A stretch of DNA of 64,000 nt from Streptomyces sp. CA-278952 (GCF_028747205.1 NZ_CP112880.1:3162001-3226000), one strand, 5' to 3'; shown: positions 10,473-22,079, numbered from the stretch's first letter. Made by a program: numbers and translations. The notes: generated by a model from the letters alone, not told the origin.

Positions 10473-11335
10473 TTCGCGGCCTCCGAATTCTCCGCCGCGG
10501 ACGGGGGATTGGCTCCGCGCGCCACGGCGTCCGCGTCCTCACGTCCGAGCCGCTCCCCGGAGCGCTGCTCCAGGGCCTTGAGATCGGCGAGGGACTGCTG
10601 CGAGACGTCACGGATCTGGCCGCGCTGACGCAGTGTCTGCATGACGGTCAGCTCGGACGGCGTGCCGTCGGGGAGCAGACCGGGGATGTCCACCGCGTTG
10701 TGCCGGGCGTAGACGCCGGGGGCGGGGAGCGGCGGGAGGTGCTTGCCGCGCACGCGCTCCTCGGACATCTCCCGCTGGGTCTTGGCCCGTTCGGTGCGCT
10801 CGCGGTGCGTGAGCACCATCGCCCCGACCGTCGCGGTGATCAGCAGGGCGCCGGTGATCTCGAAGGCGAAGACGTACTTGGTGAAGATGAGGTTGGCGAT
10901 TCCCTCGACGTTGCCGCCGTGCCGGGCGTTGGCCGCGCCGAGCCCGTTGAAGGTGCTCAGGGAGGCGTTGCCGATGCCCGCGATCAGCAGCACGGCGAAC
11001 CCGAGAGCGCACCCGAGGGCCAGCCAGCGCTGCCCCTTGAGGGTCTCCTGGAGGGAGTCGGCGGCGGTGACGCCGACGAGCATCACGACGAAGAGGAACA
11101 GCATCATGATGGCGCCGGTGTAGACGACGATCTGGACGATGCCGAGGAAATACGCCCCGTTGGCGAGGTAGAAGACCGCGAGGACGATCATGGTCCCGGC
11201 GAGCGAGAGGGCGCTGTGCACGGACTTCTTCATCAGCACCGTGGAGAGCGCGCCGATCACGGCGACGGTGCCCAGGATCCAGAACTGGACGGCCTCGCCG
11301 GTCGAGGTGGTGGTGGCTGCGGCCAGCGCGTTCAC
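10469..11335 (-). CDS. nuoJ: NADH-quinone oxidoreductase subunit J
   Basis: 288-aa membrane subunit of complex I. Five hydrophobic segments lie in the first 190 residues; [22 protein letters not shown] is the family hallmark. A cytoplasmic C-terminal extension of about 100 residues (from [15 protein letters not shown] on) is typical of actinobacteria and absent from E. coli NuoJ. Start: GTG at 11335 in a GTGA overlap with the nuoI stop. Longer in-frame ORF upstream of this is antisense to nothing useful and overlaps nuoI. Confidence 0.94.
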   Translation of the reverse strand: MNALAAATTTSTGEAVQFWILGTVAVIGALSTVLMKKSVHSALSLAGTMIVLAVFYLANGAYFLGIVQIVVYTGAIMMLFLFVVMLVGVTAADSLQETLKGQRWLALGCALGFAVLLIAGIGNASLSTFNGLGAANARHGGNVEGIANLIFTKYVFAFEITGALLITATVGAMVLTHRERTERAKTQREMSEERVRGKHLPPLPAPGVYARHNAVDIPGLLPDGTPSELTVMQTLRQRGQIRDVSQQSLADLKALEQRSGERLGREDADAVARGANPPSAAENSEAAK

Positions 11336-12042
11336 TCCCCCACCCCCTTTCCCTGCCGGGCGTCGGCGGCATGCGTCGACTCGATGGGGTCCTCGTCCTG
11401 GTCGGGCTTGTCGCCCTCGCCCTTGGACACGGCCGTCTGACGGACCGTGCCGGGAGCGGCCTCGGTGACCACGCCCCGGTAGTAGTCCTGCTCGTCCATG
11501 CCGGGGAAGATCGCGTGCGGGCTGTCGACCATGCCTTCCTCCAGGCCCGCGAGCAGCTCGTCCTTGGTGTAGATGAGGCTTTCGCGGGTGGTGTTGGCGA
11601 GCTCGAACTCGTTCGTCATGGTCAGCGCCCGGGTGGGGCAGGCCTCGATGCAGAGTCCGCACAGGATGCAGCGCGCGTAGTTGATCTGGTAGACGCGGCC
11701 GTAGCGCTCTCCCGGGGAGTAGCGCTCCTCCTCGGTGTTGTCCGCGCCCTCCACGTAGATCGCGTCCGCCGGGCAGGCCCAGGCGCACAGCTCGCAGCCG
11801 ACGCACTTCTCCAGGCCGTCCGGGTGGCGGTTGAGCTGGTGGCGGCCGTGGAAGCGGGGCGCCGTCACCTTCGGCGTCTCCGGATACTGCTCGGTGAGCC
11901 GCTTCTTGAACATGGCCTTGAAGGTCACGCCGAAGCCGGCCACGGGGTTCTGGAACTTGTCCCCCGACTCCCCTGCCTGCCCCGCCTGGCCCGAGGACCC
12001 AGCGGATCCCGATGAGCCCGTGAGCTCTGGTTTCTCAGACAC
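11332..12042 (-). CDS. nuoI: NADH-quinone oxidoreductase subunit I
   Basis: 236-aa ferredoxin-like subunit carrying the two 4Fe-4S clusters N6a/N6b, with [12 protein letters not shown] and [12 protein letters not shown]. The C-terminus beyond the core is acidic and probably disordered. The GTG at 12042 was chosen because AAGGAGG lies 6 nt upstream; a longer reading to 12105 lacks such a site. It overlaps nuoH by 8 bp. Confidence 0.95.
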   Translation of the reverse strand: MSEKPELTGSSGSAGSSGQAGQAGESGDKFQNPVAGFGVTFKAMFKKRLTEQYPETPKVTAPRFHGRHQLNRHPDGLEKCVGCELCAWACPADAIYVEGADNTEEERYSPGERYGRVYQINYARCILCGLCIEACPTRALTMTNEFELANTTRESLIYTKDELLAGLEEGMVDSPHAIFPGMDEQDYYRGVVTEAAPGTVRQTAVSKGEGDKPDQDEDPIESTHAADARQGKGVGE

Positions 12043-13438
12043 CGCCGGCCTCCTTTCCGTCACTCGCGCTTTCGTCACTCTGAGTATCCGCCCCGCCACT
12101 GACAACGAGCTCCCGCTCCCGCCGCGGTGTGCGCCTGGGCACCGGCGGCAGGGTCTGTCCGGGCAGCGGAGGCACCGGGAACCCGCCCGCCATCGGGTCG
12201 AAGGCGGGCTCCGGTCCGGCCGCTTCCTCCTCGGCCCGGTTCCTGCGGTCGCGGAACATGTCGACGACGAACGAGATCAGCAGGATCGCGATCACGGCCG
12301 CACCGACGTACAGCACGATCCGGGAGAAGTCGTAGCCCTCGTTGCGCAGGGCGCGGACGGTGGCGACGAGCATCAGCCAGACGACCGAGACCGGGATGAG
12401 GACCTTCCAGCCCAGCTTCATCAACTGGTCGTAGCGGACGCGGGGAAGCGTGCCGCGCAGCCAGATGAAGAAGAAGATCAGCACCTGGAGCTTCAGGAAG
12501 AACCAGAGCATCGGCCACCAGCCGTGGTTCGCTCCCTCCCAGAAGGCGGAGATCGGGTACGGGGCCCTCCAGCCGCCGAGGAACAGCGTCACCGCGATCA
12601 TCGACACGGTCACCATGTGGATGTACTCGGCGAGCATGAACATCGCGAACTTGATGGAGCTGTACTCGGTGTTGAACCCGCCGACCAGGTCGCCCTCGGA
12701 CTCCGGCATGTCGAACGGCGCCCGACTGGCCTCACCGACCATGGTCACCATGTAGATGATGAACGAGACCGGCAGCAGCATGATGTACCAGCGGTCCGCC
12801 TGCGCCTCCACGATGGTCGAGGTGGACATCGACCCGGAGTAGAGGAAGACCGAGGCGAAGGCCGCGCCCATCGCGATCTCGTACGAGATCATCTGGGCGG
12901 ACGAACGGATTCCGCCGAGCAGGGGGTACGTCGAGCCCGAGGACCAGCCGCCGAGGACGAAGCCGTACACCCCGACCGCGCCGACGGCCAGGATGTAGAG
13001 CGCGGCGATCGGGAGGTCGGTGAGCTGCATCGTGGTGCGCTGCCCGAAGATCGAGACCTCGTTGCCCGCCGGGCCGAAGGGGATCACCGCGATCGCCATG
13101 AAGGCCGGGATCGCGGCGAGGATCGGCGCGAGGACGTAGACCGCCTTGTCCGCGCGCTTGACGATCACGTCCTCCTTCAGCATCAGCTTGATGCCGTCGG
13201 CGAGCGACTGGAGCAGCCCCCAGGGGCCGTGCCGGTTGGGGCCGATGCGCAGCTGCATCCAGGCGACGACCTTGCGCTCCCACACGATGGAGAACAGCAC
13301 GATCAGCATCAGGAACGCGAAGCAGAAGACCGCCTTGATGACGACGAGCCACCAGGGGTCGGTGCCGAACATCGAGAGATCCTCGGCGGCGAGGACGACG
13401 CTCTCGGGCGCCGTCGTGAATGCGGCGAGGCCAGTCAC
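12035..13438 (-). CDS. nuoH: NADH-quinone oxidoreductase subunit H
   Basis: 467-aa membrane subunit forming the quinone pocket at the joint of the two arms. Seen are [32 protein letters not shown] and [27 protein letters not shown] hydrophilic tail of about 70 residues (from [10 protein letters not shown]) extends beyond the E. coli length. GTG at 13438 overlaps the nuoG stop (GTGA) and has GGAGG 7 nt upstream. Confidence 0.95.
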   Translation of the reverse strand: MTGLAAFTTAPESVVLAAEDLSMFGTDPWWLVVIKAVFCFAFLMLIVLFSIVWERKVVAWMQLRIGPNRHGPWGLLQSLADGIKLMLKEDVIVKRADKAVYVLAPILAAIPAFMAIAVIPFGPAGNEVSIFGQRTTMQLTDLPIAALYILAVGAVGVYGFVLGGWSSGSTYPLLGGIRSSAQMISYEIAMGAAFASVFLYSGSMSTSTIVEAQADRWYIMLLPVSFIIYMVTMVGEASRAPFDMPESEGDLVGGFNTEYSSIKFAMFMLAEYIHMVTVSMIAVTLFLGGWRAPYPISAFWEGANHGWWPMLWFFLKLQVLIFFFIWLRGTLPRVRYDQLMKLGWKVLIPVSVVWLMLVATVRALRNEGYDFSRIVLYVGAAVIAILLISFVVDMFRDRRNRAEEEAAGPEPAFDPMAGGFPVPPLPGQTLPPVPRRTPRRERELVVSGGADTQSDESASDGKEAGGV

Positions 13439-15945
13439 GCTCGTACCTCCGATGGTTCGACGGGAGCACCCGGTGCGGCGGCGGGGCCGATCCGCACCAG
13501 GCCGCCGGGGTTCGCGCCGGTGTCGGCGGGGATGCCGCGCCCCACCGAGTTCAGCGGCACCCAGACCACCCGGTCCGGCATGTCGGTGACCGCGAGGGGC
13601 AGTTCGACGGTGCCCGCGGGGCCGGTGACGGCGAGCAGGTCGCCGTCCTTGACGCCGGACTCGGCGGCGGTGACCGCCGAGAGCCGGGCGACGGCCGCGT
13701 GCCGGGTCCCGGCGAGGGCGGTGTCGCCCTCCTGGAGCCGGCCGAGGTCGAGCAGCATCCGGTGGCCCGCGAGGACCGCCTCGCCGTCGCCGGGCCGGGG
13801 CAGCGGCTGCGCGCTCTCGCGCGGGTCCTGTGCGCGGCCGCCCTCCCAGCCGCCGAGCCGGTCCAGCTCGCGGCGGGCGGCGGTCAGGTCCGGCAGGGCG
13901 AAGTGCACGTCCATGGCGTCGGCCAGCATGTGCAGCACCCGGGAGTCCGTCGGCGCCAGCGTCCGGGGCATCTGCTCCGGCTTGAGCGCCGCCTGGAACA
14001 TCCGGACCCGGCCCTCCCAGTTGAGGAAGGTGCCGGACTTCTCCGCGACGGCGGCGACCGGGAAGACCACGTCCGCCCGGGCGGAGACCGCGCTCGGCCG
14101 CAGTTCCAGCGAGACCAGGAAGCCGACCTCGTTCAGCGCCTGGAGGGCACGGTTCGGGTCGGGCAGGTCCTCGACGCCGACTCCGGCGACGAGCAGGGCG
14201 CCCAGTTCGCCGGTGGCCGCGGCCTCGACGATCTGGCCGGTGTCGCGGCCGTGGCGGGTGGGCAGTTCGGCCACGCGCCACACCCCCGCGACCTCCTCCC
14301 GGGCCCGTGGGTCGGTGGCCGGGCGGCCGCCGGGCAGCAGGGTGGGGAGCGCGCCCGCCTCCACCGCGCCCCGGTCGCCCGCCCGGCGCGGGATCCACAC
14401 CAGGCGTGCGCCGGTGGCGGTGGCGGTGCGGACGGCGGCGGACAGCGCACCGGGCACTCCGGCGAGCCGTTCACCGACGATGATCAGGGAGTGCTCGGCG
14501 CGGAGCGCCTCGGCCGCGGCGGCCCCTTCGGCCTCCAGGCCGACGCCGCCCGCGAGCGCGTCCAGCCACTCGGTCTCGGTGCCGGGGGCGGCGGGCAGCA
14601 GCGTGCCGCCCGCCTTCACCAGGCCCCGGGTGGCGTGCGAGGCGAGCGCGAAGGTCTTCTGTCCGCTCTTGCGGTGGGCCTTGCGCAGCCGCAGGAAGAC
14701 GCCGGGCGCCTCCTCCTCGGACTCGAACCCGACGAGCAGGACCGCGGGGGCCTTCTCCAGCGCGGTGTACGTGACCCCCTCGCCGTCCAGGTCCAGGCCT
14801 CGTCCGGCGACCCGGGCGGCCAGGAAGTCGGCCTCCTCGGCGCTGTGCACCCGGGAGCGGAAGTCGACGTCGTTGGTGTCGAGGGCGACCCGGGCGAACT
14901 TGCTGTACGCGTAGGCGTCCTCGACGGTGAGCCGGCCGCCGGTCAGGACGCCGGTACGGCCGCGGGCGGCGAGGAGTCCGGCCGCCGCGGCTGCCAGCGC
15001 CTCGGGCCAGCTCGCCGGCTCCAGCTCGCCCTCGGCGTTGCGGACCAGCGGGGTGGTGAGCCGGTCGCGCTGCTGGGCGTAACGGAAGCCGAACCGCCCC
15101 TTGTCGCAGAGCCACTCCTCGTTGACCTCGGGGTCGTTGGCCGCGAGGCGGCGCATGACCTTGCCGCGCCGGTGGTCGGTCCGGGTCGAGCAGCCGCCCG
15201 CGCACTGCTCGCAGACCGAGGGGGTGGAGACCAGGTCGAAGGGGCGGGAGCGGAAGCGGTACGCCGCCGAGGTCAGCGCGCCGACCGGGCAGATCTGGAT
15301 GGTGTTGCCGGAGAAGTACGACTCGAAGGGGTCGCCCTCGCCGGTGCCGACCTGCTGGAGGGCGCCGCGCTCGATCAGCTCGATCATCGGGTCGCCCGCC
15401 ACCTGGTTGGAGAACCGGGTGCAGCGCGCGCAGAGCACGCACCGCTCGCGGTCCAGCAGTACCTGGGTGGAGATCGGGACGGGCTTCTCGAACGTCCGCT
15501 TCTTGCCCTCGAAGCGGGAGTCGGCGCCGCCGTGGGACATCGCCTGGTTCTGGAGCGGGCACTCGCCGCCCTTGTCGCAGACGGGGCAGTCCAGCGGATG
15601 GTTGATCAGCAGCAGCTCCATCACGCCCTTCTGCGCCTTCTCGGCGACAGGAGAGGTGATCTGCGACTTGACGACCATGCCGTCGGTGCAGGTGATGGTG
15701 CAGGAGGCCATCGGCTTGCGCTGGCCCTCGACCTCGACGATGCACTGCCGGCAGGCGCCGGCGGGGTCGAGGAGCGGGTGGTCGCAGAAGCGCGGGATCT
15801 CGATGCCGAGGAGCTCGGCGGCGCGGATGACCAGGGTCCCCTTGGGGACGCTGATCTGGATGCCGTCGATGGTCAGCGTGACCAGGTCCTCGGGCGGGAT
15901 CGCCGCCTCGCCGCCCCCGGAGGGCGCACTCGTGGTGACTGTCAT
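13435..15945 (-). CDS. nuoG: NADH-quinone oxidoreductase subunit G
   Basis: 836-aa peripheral-arm subunit. An N-terminal 2Fe-2S ferredoxin domain ([19 protein letters not shown]) is followed by the His/Cys 4Fe-4S region ([19 protein letters not shown]), a second cluster region ([13 protein letters not shown]) and the molybdopterin-oxidoreductase-like domain ([15 protein letters not shown]...). The Mo-cofactor itself is not expected to be bound in complex I. The ATG overlaps the nuoF stop (ATGA). Confidence 0.95.
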   Translation of the reverse strand: MTVTTSAPSGGGEAAIPPEDLVTLTIDGIQISVPKGTLVIRAAELLGIEIPRFCDHPLLDPAGACRQCIVEVEGQRKPMASCTITCTDGMVVKSQITSPVAEKAQKGVMELLLINHPLDCPVCDKGGECPLQNQAMSHGGADSRFEGKKRTFEKPVPISTQVLLDRERCVLCARCTRFSNQVAGDPMIELIERGALQQVGTGEGDPFESYFSGNTIQICPVGALTSAAYRFRSRPFDLVSTPSVCEQCAGGCSTRTDHRRGKVMRRLAANDPEVNEEWLCDKGRFGFRYAQQRDRLTTPLVRNAEGELEPASWPEALAAAAAGLLAARGRTGVLTGGRLTVEDAYAYSKFARVALDTNDVDFRSRVHSAEEADFLAARVAGRGLDLDGEGVTYTALEKAPAVLLVGFESEEEAPGVFLRLRKAHRKSGQKTFALASHATRGLVKAGGTLLPAAPGTETEWLDALAGGVGLEAEGAAAAEALRAEHSLIIVGERLAGVPGALSAAVRTATATGARLVWIPRRAGDRGAVEAGALPTLLPGGRPATDPRAREEVAGVWRVAELPTRHGRDTGQIVEAAATGELGALLVAGVGVEDLPDPNRALQALNEVGFLVSLELRPSAVSARADVVFPVAAVAEKSGTFLNWEGRVRMFQAALKPEQMPRTLAPTDSRVLHMLADAMDVHFALPDLTAARRELDRLGGWEGGRAQDPRESAQPLPRPGDGEAVLAGHRMLLDLGRLQEGDTALAGTRHAAVARLSAVTAAESGVKDGDLLAVTGPAGTVELPLAVTDMPDRVVWVPLNSVGRGIPADTGANPGGLVRIGPAAAPGAPVEPSEVRA

Positions 15946-17321
15946 GCGTTCACCCCCCGGTGAGCGTTCTTGCCGTCGGTGTTCTTGTCGTCGGCCCAGG
16001 CCGTGGACCGGGCGGGGTCGAAGGGGCAGCCCTTGCCGGTGATGTGCTGCTCGTACTCCTCGCGGAAGTACTTGAGCGAGGAGAAGATCGGCGAGGCGGC
16101 GCCGTCGCCGAGCGCGCAGAACGACTTGCCGTTGATGTTGTCGGCGATGTCGTTGAGCTTGTCGAGGTCGGCCATCTCGCCCTTGCCGGCCTCGATGTCG
16201 CGGAGCAACTGGACCAGCCAGTACGTCCCTTCGCGGCAGGGTGTGCACTTGCCGCAGGACTCGTGGGCGTAGAACTCGGTCCAGCGGGTGACGGCCCGCA
16301 CGACGCAGGTCGTCTCGTCGAAGCACTGGAGCGCCTTGGTGCCGAGCATGGACCCGGCGGCGGCGACGCCCTCGTAGTCGAGGGGGACGTCGAGGTGCTC
16401 CTCGGTGAACATCGGGGTGGAGGAGCCGCCCGGGGTCCAGAACTTCAGGCGGTGACCGGCCCGGATGCCGCCGCTCATGTCGAGGAGCTGGCGCAGCGTG
16501 ATGCCGAGCGGGGCCTCGTACTGGCCGGGGCTGGTGACATGGCCGCTGAGCGAGTAGAGCGTGAAGCCCGGGGACTTCTCGCTGCCCATCGACTTGAACC
16601 AGTCCTTGCCCTTGTTCAGGATCGCGGGAACCGAGGCGATGGACTCGACGTTGTTCACGACAGTGGGGCAGGCGTACAGACCGGCGACCGCAGGGAAGGG
16701 GGGCCGCAGCCGGGGCTGGCCACGCCGTCCTTCGAGAGAGTCGAGCAGCGCGGTTTCCTCACCACAGATGTACGCACCGGCGCCCGCGTGCACCGTGAGT
16801 TCCAGATCGAGTCCTGAGCCCAGGATGTTCGTCCCCAGATAACCCGCCTCGTACGCCTCTCGTACGGCCTCGTGCAGTCGTCGCAGCACGGGGACGACCT
16901 CACCGCGCAGATAGATGAACGCGTGCGACGAACGGATCGCGTAACAGGCGATCACGATGCCCTCGATGAGGCTGTGCGGGTTGGCGAAGAGGAGCGGGAT
17001 GTCCTTGCAGGTCCCCGGCTCCGACTCGTCGGCGTTGACAACCAGATAGTGCGGTTTGCCGTCCCCCTGCGGGATGAACTGCCACTTCATCCCGGTGGGG
17101 AAGCCCGCGCCGCCGCGTCCGCGCAGACCGGAGTCCTTGACGTACGCGATGAGGTCGTCGGGCGCCATGGCGAGCGCCTTGCGCAGCCCTTCGTAGCCCT
17201 CGTGGCGGCGGTAGGTGTCCAGGGTCCAGGATTCGGGCTGGTCCCAGAAGGCGGAGAGGACCGGTGCGAGCAGCTTCTCGGGGCTCGTCCCGTTGTGGTC
17301 GATCTCGGCGGCCAAGGTCAT
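15942..17321 (-). CDS. nuoF: NADH-quinone oxidoreductase subunit F
   Basis: 459-aa NADH- and FMN-binding subunit. The NADH/FMN glycine-rich segments are [16 protein letters not shown] and [19 protein letters not shown]. The N3 cluster ligands are in [12 protein letters not shown] with a downstream Cys (SFCALGDG). The ATG at 17321 shares one base with the nuoE stop (TGATG) and follows GGAGG. Confidence 0.96.
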   Translation of the reverse strand: MTLAAEIDHNGTSPEKLLAPVLSAFWDQPESWTLDTYRRHEGYEGLRKALAMAPDDLIAYVKDSGLRGRGGAGFPTGMKWQFIPQGDGKPHYLVVNADESEPGTCKDIPLLFANPHSLIEGIVIACYAIRSSHAFIYLRGEVVPVLRRLHEAVREAYEAGYLGTNILGSGLDLELTVHAGAGAYICGEETALLDSLEGRRGQPRLRPPFPAVAGLYACPTVVNNVESIASVPAILNKGKDWFKSMGSEKSPGFTLYSLSGHVTSPGQYEAPLGITLRQLLDMSGGIRAGHRLKFWTPGGSSTPMFTEEHLDVPLDYEGVAAAGSMLGTKALQCFDETTCVVRAVTRWTEFYAHESCGKCTPCREGTYWLVQLLRDIEAGKGEMADLDKLNDIADNINGKSFCALGDGAASPIFSSLKYFREEYEQHITGKGCPFDPARSTAWADDKNTDGKNAHRGVNA

Positions 17322-18223
17322 CACTCCCCCTCCTCGGCTGCGGGCCCGGCCGGGTGCTCCGGGTCGGAGGCCGAGGTCTGCTGCGGTGCGTCGTGCGAGC
17401 TGAGGTGCTCGGACGGCGAAGGGTCGTGCGGTTGCCCGTCCTGGGGCTGCGCATCCTGGGGTTGCGCAGCCTGCGGCTGCGCGTCCTGGGGCTGTCCGGC
17501 GCGCGGGGAGACCACGCGCGCCTGCGGGAGCGCTTCGCCCTTGGCGAGCTTCAGCCCGACGAGGGAGGCGGGGCCCGCGCCGCCGGTCGCCTCGACGGCG
17601 CCGGGCCGCTCGTCGGGGAAGCCGGCCAGGATGCGGGCCGTCTCCTTGTACGAGCAGATGGGCGCGCCCCGGGTGGGCTCGACGGTCCGGCCGGCGATCA
17701 GGTCGTCGACGAGCTGCGTGGCGCTCTGGGGCGTCTGGTTGTCGAAGAACTCCCAGTTGACCATCACGACGGGCGCGAAGTCGCAGGCGGCGTTGCACTC
17801 GATGTGTTCGAGGGTGACCTTGCCGTCGTCGGTGGTCTCGTTGTTGCCGACGCCGAGGTGTTCCTTGAGCGTGTCGAAGATGGCGTCGCCGCCCATGACC
17901 GCGCACAGGGTGTTGGTGCAGACGCCGACCTGGTAGTCGCCGCTGGGCCTGCGCCGGTACATGGAGTAGAAGGTCGCGACGGCGGTGACCTCGGCGGTGG
18001 TGAGGTCGAGCGTCTCGGCGCAGAAGGCCATGCCCGTACGGGAGACGTATCCCTCCTCGGACTGCACGAGGTGCAGCAGCGGCAGCAGGGCGGAGCGGCT
18101 GCCGGGGTAGCGGGCGAGCACCTCCTTCGCGTCCGCGTCGAGCCGGGCGCGCACCTCGGCCGGGTAGGGGGTGGCGGGGAGCTGCGGCATCCCCAGACTG
18201 ACGTCTTGGCGTGATGTGGTCAC
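17321..18223 (-). CDS. nuoE: NADH-quinone oxidoreductase subunit E with repetitive tail
   Basis: 300 aa; the thioredoxin-like 2Fe-2S core carries [12 protein letters not shown] and [17 protein letters not shown] (four cluster Cys). The core ends at about residue 185. The rest is a low-complexity extension containing a 5-residue repeat of the type AQPQD (DNA repeat period 15 bp, about 17425-17500) and an acidic end. E. coli NuoE is 166 aa, so the tail is extra; such tails vary between Streptomyces and are probably disordered. GTG start in a GTGA overlap with nuoD. Confidence 0.94.
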   Translation of the reverse strand: MTTSRQDVSLGMPQLPATPYPAEVRARLDADAKEVLARYPGSRSALLPLLHLVQSEEGYVSRTGMAFCAETLDLTTAEVTAVATFYSMYRRRPSGDYQVGVCTNTLCAVMGGDAIFDTLKEHLGVGNNETTDDGKVTLEHIECNAACDFAPVVMVNWEFFDNQTPQSATQLVDDLIAGRTVEPTRGAPICSYKETARILAGFPDERPGAVEATGGAGPASLVGLKLAKGEALPQARVVSPRAGQPQDAQPQAAQPQDAQPQDGQPHDPSPSEHLSSHDAPQQTSASDPEHPAGPAAEEGE

Positions 18224-19542
18224 CGGTCGACGCCTCCCATCACGGGGTCGATGGACGCGACGGCGACGATGACGTCGGCGACCTGGCCGCCTTCGCACAT
18301 CGCCGCCATGGCCTGGAGGTTGGTGAAGGACGGGTCGCGGAAGTGGACCCGGTAGGGGCGGGTGCCGCCGTCGGAGACGACGTGCACGCCGAGTTCGCCC
18401 TTGGGGGACTCGACGGCGGTGTACACCTGACCGGCCGGGACCCGGAAGCCCTCGGTCACCAGCTTGAAGTGGTGGATCAGGGCTTCCATGGAGGTGCCCA
18501 TGATGTTCCGGATGTGGTCGAGCGAGTTGCCGAGTCCGTCCGGGCCGAGGGCGAGCTGGGCGGGCCAGGCGATCTTCTTGTCGGCGACCATGACCGGCCC
18601 GGGCTCCAGGCGGTCGATGCACTGCTCGATGATGCGCAGCGACTGGCGCATCTCCTCCAGGCGGATCAGGAAGCGTCCGTAGGAGTCGCAGGTGTCGGCG
18701 GTCGGGACGTCGAAGTCGTAGGTCTCGTAGCCGCAGTACGGGTCGCTCTTGCGCAGGTCGTGCGGGAGTCCGGCGGAGCGCAGCACCGGGCCGGTGGCGC
18801 CGAGCGCCATGCAGCCGGTGAGGTCGAGGTAGCCGACGTCCTTCATCCGGGCCTTGAAGATGGGGTTGCCGGTGGCGAGCTTGTCGTACTCCGGCAGGTT
18901 CTTCTTCATGGTCTTGATGAACTCGCGCAGCTGGTCGACCGCGCCCGGGGGCAGGTCCTGGGCGAGGCCGCCGGGGCGGACGAACGCGTGGTTCATCCGC
19001 AGGCCGGTGAAGAGCTCGAAGAGGTCGAGAACCAGTTCACGATCGCGGAAGCCGTAGATCATGATCGTGGTCGCGCCGAGCTCCATGCCGCCGGTGGCGA
19101 TGCACACGAGGTGCGAGGCGAGCCGGTTGAGCTCCATCAGCAGGACGCGCAGGACGGTGGCCCGGTCGGGGATCTGGTCCTCGATGCCGAGGAGCTTCTC
19201 GACGCCGAGGCAGTAGGCCGTCTCGTTGAAGAACGGCGTCAGGTAGTCCATCCGCGTGACGAAGGTGGTGCCCTGGGTCCAGTTGCGGAATTCGAGGTTC
19301 TTCTCGATGCCGGTGTGGAGGTAGCCGATGCCGCAGCGGGCCTCGGTGACGGTCTCGCCGTCGATCTCCAGGATGAGGCGCAGCACGCCGTGCGTGGACG
19401 GGTGCTGGGGGCCCATGTTGACGATGATGCGCTCGTCGTCGGACTTCACCGCGGATTCGACGACCTCGTCCCAGTCGCCGCCGGTGACTGTATATACAGT
19501 CCCCTCGGTCGTGGCACGGGGTGTCGCGTGGGGAGTGGTCAT
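18220..19542 (-). CDS. nuoD: NADH-quinone oxidoreductase subunit D
   Basis: 440-aa 49-kDa-type subunit lining the quinone site. Seen are [31 protein letters not shown] and the C-terminal [15 protein letters not shown]. It is separate from NuoC, unlike the fused E. coli protein. The ATG shares one base with the nuoC stop. Confidence 0.96.
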   Translation of the reverse strand: MTTPHATPRATTEGTVYTVTGGDWDEVVESAVKSDDERIIVNMGPQHPSTHGVLRLILEIDGETVTEARCGIGYLHTGIEKNLEFRNWTQGTTFVTRMDYLTPFFNETAYCLGVEKLLGIEDQIPDRATVLRVLLMELNRLASHLVCIATGGMELGATTIMIYGFRDRELVLDLFELFTGLRMNHAFVRPGGLAQDLPPGAVDQLREFIKTMKKNLPEYDKLATGNPIFKARMKDVGYLDLTGCMALGATGPVLRSAGLPHDLRKSDPYCGYETYDFDVPTADTCDSYGRFLIRLEEMRQSLRIIEQCIDRLEPGPVMVADKKIAWPAQLALGPDGLGNSLDHIRNIMGTSMEALIHHFKLVTEGFRVPAGQVYTAVESPKGELGVHVVSDGGTRPYRVHFRDPSFTNLQAMAAMCEGGQVADVIVAVASIDPVMGGVDR

Positions 19543-20270
19543 CAGGAGTACGACCTCCGCTGGTCCGGAGCCGGGATCTGGGCGCCCTTGTACTCGACGG
19601 CGATGCCGCCGAGGGGGTAGTCCTTGCGCTGCGGGAAGCCCTGCCAGTCGTCCGGCATCATGATCCGGGTCAGGGCCGGGTGCCCGTCGAAGACGAGCCC
19701 GAAGAAGTCGTACGCCTCGCGCTCGTGCCAGTCGTTGGTCGGGTAGACCTCGACGAGCGACGGGATGTGCGGGTCGCTGTCCGGGGCGGAGACCTCCAGC
19801 CGGATCAGCCGGCCGTGGGTGAGGGACCGCAGGTGGTAGACGGCGTGCAGCTCGCGCCCCTTGTCGCCCAGGAAGTGGACGCCGCTCACGCCCGTACAGA
19901 GTTCGAAGCGCAGGGCGGGGTCGTCGCGCAGGGTGCGGGCGACCTGGACCAGGTGCTCGCGGGCGATGTGGAAGGTCAGCTCGTCGCGGTCGACGACCGT
20001 CCTCTCGATGGCGTTGGAGGGGAGCAGGTCCTGTTCCTCCAGGGCGCCTTCCAGCTCGTCGGCCACCTCGTCGAACCAGCCGCCGTACGGCCGGGAGGCG
20101 GCTCCCGGCAGGGTGACGGTGCGGACGAGGCCGCCGTAGCCGGAGGTGTCACCGCCGTTGTTCGCGCCGAACATGCCCTTGCGGACGCGGATGACCTCGC
20201 CGCCGGTGTCACGCGGGGCGGGTACGGCGTTGCCGTTCCGCTCGCCGTTCGCGTCGGAGTTCTCGGTCAC
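19542..20270 (-). CDS. nuoC: NADH-quinone oxidoreductase subunit C
   Basis: 242-aa 30-kDa-type peripheral subunit. The family signature is the stretch [20 protein letters not shown], followed by [21 protein letters not shown]. The first 60 or so residues are a non-conserved Asn/Gly-rich extension. GTG at 20270 overlaps the nuoB stop by 4 bp. Confidence 0.95.
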   Translation of the reverse strand: MTENSDANGERNGNAVPAPRDTGGEVIRVRKGMFGANNGGDTSGYGGLVRTVTLPGAASRPYGGWFDEVADELEGALEEQDLLPSNAIERTVVDRDELTFHIAREHLVQVARTLRDDPALRFELCTGVSGVHFLGDKGRELHAVYHLRSLTHGRLIRLEVSAPDSDPHIPSLVEVYPTNDWHEREAYDFFGLVFDGHPALTRIMMPDDWQGFPQRKDYPLGGIAVEYKGAQIPAPDQRRSYS

Positions 20271-20821
20271 CGCAGGAGCCCCTTCATCTCGATCAGGGGC
20301 AGTGCCTTGAGGGCCGCTTCCTCCGCCTCGCGGGCGGCCTCCTCCGCGTTGACCCCGAGTTTGCCGTCCTGGATCTTCTGGTGGAGCTTGAGGATGGCGT
20401 CCAGCAGCATCTCGGGACGAGGCGGACAACCCGGCAAGTAGATATCGACCGGGACAATATGATCAACACCCTGCACAATGGCGTAATTGTTGAACATTCC
20501 GCCCGATGACGCACAGACTCCCATGGAAATGACCCACTTGGGATTCGGCATCTGGTCGTAGACCTGCCGCAGGACGGGCGCCATCTTCTGGCTCACCCGT
20601 CCCGCGACGATCATCAGGTCCGCCTGTCGCGGCGACCCGCGGAAGACCTCCATCCCGAACCGGGCCAGGTCGTAGCGGCCCGCGCCGGTCGTCATCATCT
20701 CGATGGCGCAGCAGGCCAGTCCGAACGTGGCCGGGAAGACGGACGACTTCCGCACCCAGCCCGCGGCCTGCTCGACCGTGGTCAGAACGAAGCCGCTCGG
20801 CAGTTTCTCTTCGAGTCCCAT
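20267..20821 (-). CDS. nuoB: NADH-quinone oxidoreductase subunit B
   Basis: 184-aa subunit carrying the terminal N2 4Fe-4S cluster next to the quinone site. Tandem Cys in LACCAIEMM plus [10 protein letters not shown] and LPGCPPRPE give the four ligands. ATG start 18 bp after the nuoA stop. Confidence 0.97.
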   Translation of the reverse strand: MGLEEKLPSGFVLTTVEQAAGWVRKSSVFPATFGLACCAIEMMTTGAGRYDLARFGMEVFRGSPRQADLMIVAGRVSQKMAPVLRQVYDQMPNPKWVISMGVCASSGGMFNNYAIVQGVDHIVPVDIYLPGCPPRPEMLLDAILKLHQKIQDGKLGVNAEEAAREAEEAALKALPLIEMKGLLR

Positions 20822-20839
20822 GGTGTGCCCCTCAGCCCC

Positions 20840-21199
20840 TCAGTCCCATTCCAGGCCGCCGCGACGCCATACATACGCATAGGCGACGAAGACGGTGAGC
20901 ACGAAGAGCAGCATCTCCACGAGCCCGAAGATCCCGAGGGCGTCGAAGGAGACCGCCCAGGGATAGAGGAAGACGATCTCGATGTCGAAGACGATGAAAA
21001 GCATCGCCGTCAGGTAGTACTTGATCGGAAAGCGGCCGCCTCCGGCGGGAGTCGGGGTGGGTTCGATACCGCACTCGTACGCTTCGAGCTTTGCCCGGTT
21101 GTACCGCTTGGGGCCGATAAGCGTGGCCATGACCACGGAGAAGATCGCAAACCCTGCCCCGAGGGCGCCGAGCACGAGGATGGGCGCGTAGGCATTCAC
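20840..21199 (-). CDS. nuoA: NADH-quinone oxidoreductase subunit A
   Basis: 119-aa membrane subunit with three hydrophobic segments; the signatures YECGIEP and FDIEIVFLYPWAV are present. It is the first gene of the operon. GTG at 21199 has GAAGGAG 8 nt upstream. A longer ORF to 21313 would run over the promoter and Rex-like site and is rejected. Confidence 0.95.
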   Translation of the reverse strand: MNAYAPILVLGALGAGFAIFSVVMATLIGPKRYNRAKLEAYECGIEPTPTPAGGGRFPIKYYLTAMLFIVFDIEIVFLYPWAVSFDALGIFGLVEMLLFVLTVFVAYAYVWRRGGLEWD

Positions 21200-21279
21200 G
21201 CTCCTCGCTCCTTCCAGTCGTCCTTGACCTGTGGACCGCATCGGGCGACCGGCTCGCCGCCTCACCAAGATCGTGCACA

Positions 21280-21295
21280 TGTGAGGCAGTTCACA
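21280..21295. promoter_or_regulatory. Rex-like operator of the nuo operon
   Basis: TGTGAGGCAGTTCACA matches the actinobacterial Rex consensus TGTGAACGCGTTCACA at both conserved ends (TGTGA and TTCACA). It lies 81 bp upstream of the nuoA start and just downstream of a candidate -10. In S. coelicolor Rex is a redox (NADH/NAD+) repressor reported to control respiratory operons including nuo. The match is seen; binding is inferred. Confidence 0.7.
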
Positions 21296-21311
21296 AGCCC
21301 GACTGCCCCGC

Positions 21312-21317
21312 ATCCTA
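21312..21317 (-). promoter_or_regulatory. Candidate -10 of the nuo promoter
   Basis: On the - strand this reads TAGGAT inside CATAGGATG. It would place the transcript start near 21305, so the Rex-like site would cover about +10 to +26. No convincing -35 hexamer was found. Confidence 0.35.
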
Positions 21318-21696
21318 TGCCCGGCCCCCTGTGATCTGCGACACGGGGTACGGCAACGGCTTTGTGATCTCCACCACCTGACGAAGGATCATGAAGTCGT
21401 ATGAGCGGTGATCTTCGTACGCGAAGCGGCCGAGTGATCACGAGACGTGACATTCGACGGTGTTACCGCTGGTCAAAGGCGTGTCGCGCTATCAATCGAC
21501 CGCCCGTACAAGCAAATTGGCGGTGGAATACCCCGGGGTGATAAGGGCCTCGGCCGAGATCGGCGACCGTCCGCACGAGGGGCGGCGGGGACCGATGCGG
21601 ACATGTGCACGCATTCACGAACTTCCGGATCGCGCACCGGGAGCCCCCCTCCGCGCCGGCTCGGTACGCGAGTGGAGTCACCGCCTCCGCCGACAC

Positions 21697-21752
21697 GGGA
21701 CGACCGCGGGACGACCACGGGGCGATCACGGGGCGATCACGGGGCGATCATG
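21697..21752. repeat. Short tandem repeat, 11-12 bp unit
   Basis: Five adjacent units: GGGACGACCGC, GGGACGACCACG, then GGGCGATCACG twice and GGGCGATCATG. The units are graded variants, as from slippage. Confidence 0.8.
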
Positions 21753-22079
21753 GGGGCCCGCGAGTGACCGCGGGCCGCCCACGCGGATCGCGGCCGCGAG
21801 GGTTGCCCGTCCCGGTGGACCCACACTGTGACCTGCGCCACTCGGCCTCACGCCGCGGAAAGCCGGGCTTGGCCATCGGTGTGAACGGATGGTAAGCGAC
21901 GGGCAATTCGGGCGTATTACCAAAAGACAATGATCACGGGCCTGATAGGCGACGTCCGATTTGCCCGTTACGGCGTCAATAAGGGTGCTCAGAAAGCGGA
22001 TTCACAGATTCCGAACGTAACTGTGTCGCAACACACGTTTCTTGATGGGACCCCTACAGCCCTGATAGCGCTAGTACTC

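Larger units (their letters stand above)
21200..22079. other. Regulatory region between nuoA and the NlpC/P60 gene
   Basis: 880 bp without a supported gene. It holds the nuo promoter/Rex site near nuoA, a tandem-repeat patch (21697-21752) followed by a CCCGCG/CGCGGG hairpin (21757-21774), and a less GC-rich leader (about 21900-22079) before the NlpC/P60 start. I looked for a ydaO/c-di-AMP-type riboswitch, common before such hydrolase genes, and could not recognise one. Confidence 0.6.

Noticed and set aside
5409..16817. Long + strand open frames opposite the nuo genes (for example 6632-8299, 8427-10628, 11831-14914, 13420-15963)
   Set aside because: They are antisense shadows caused by high GC3. 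They lack family resemblance, are rich in Arg/Gly/Asp repeats, and the - strand genes are certain.
21900..22079. Possible c-di-AMP (ydaO) riboswitch before the NlpC/P60 gene
   Set aside because: Such riboswitches are common before cell-wall hydrolase genes in Streptomyces, but I could not align its conserved core here. A covariance-model (Rfam RF00379) search would settle it.
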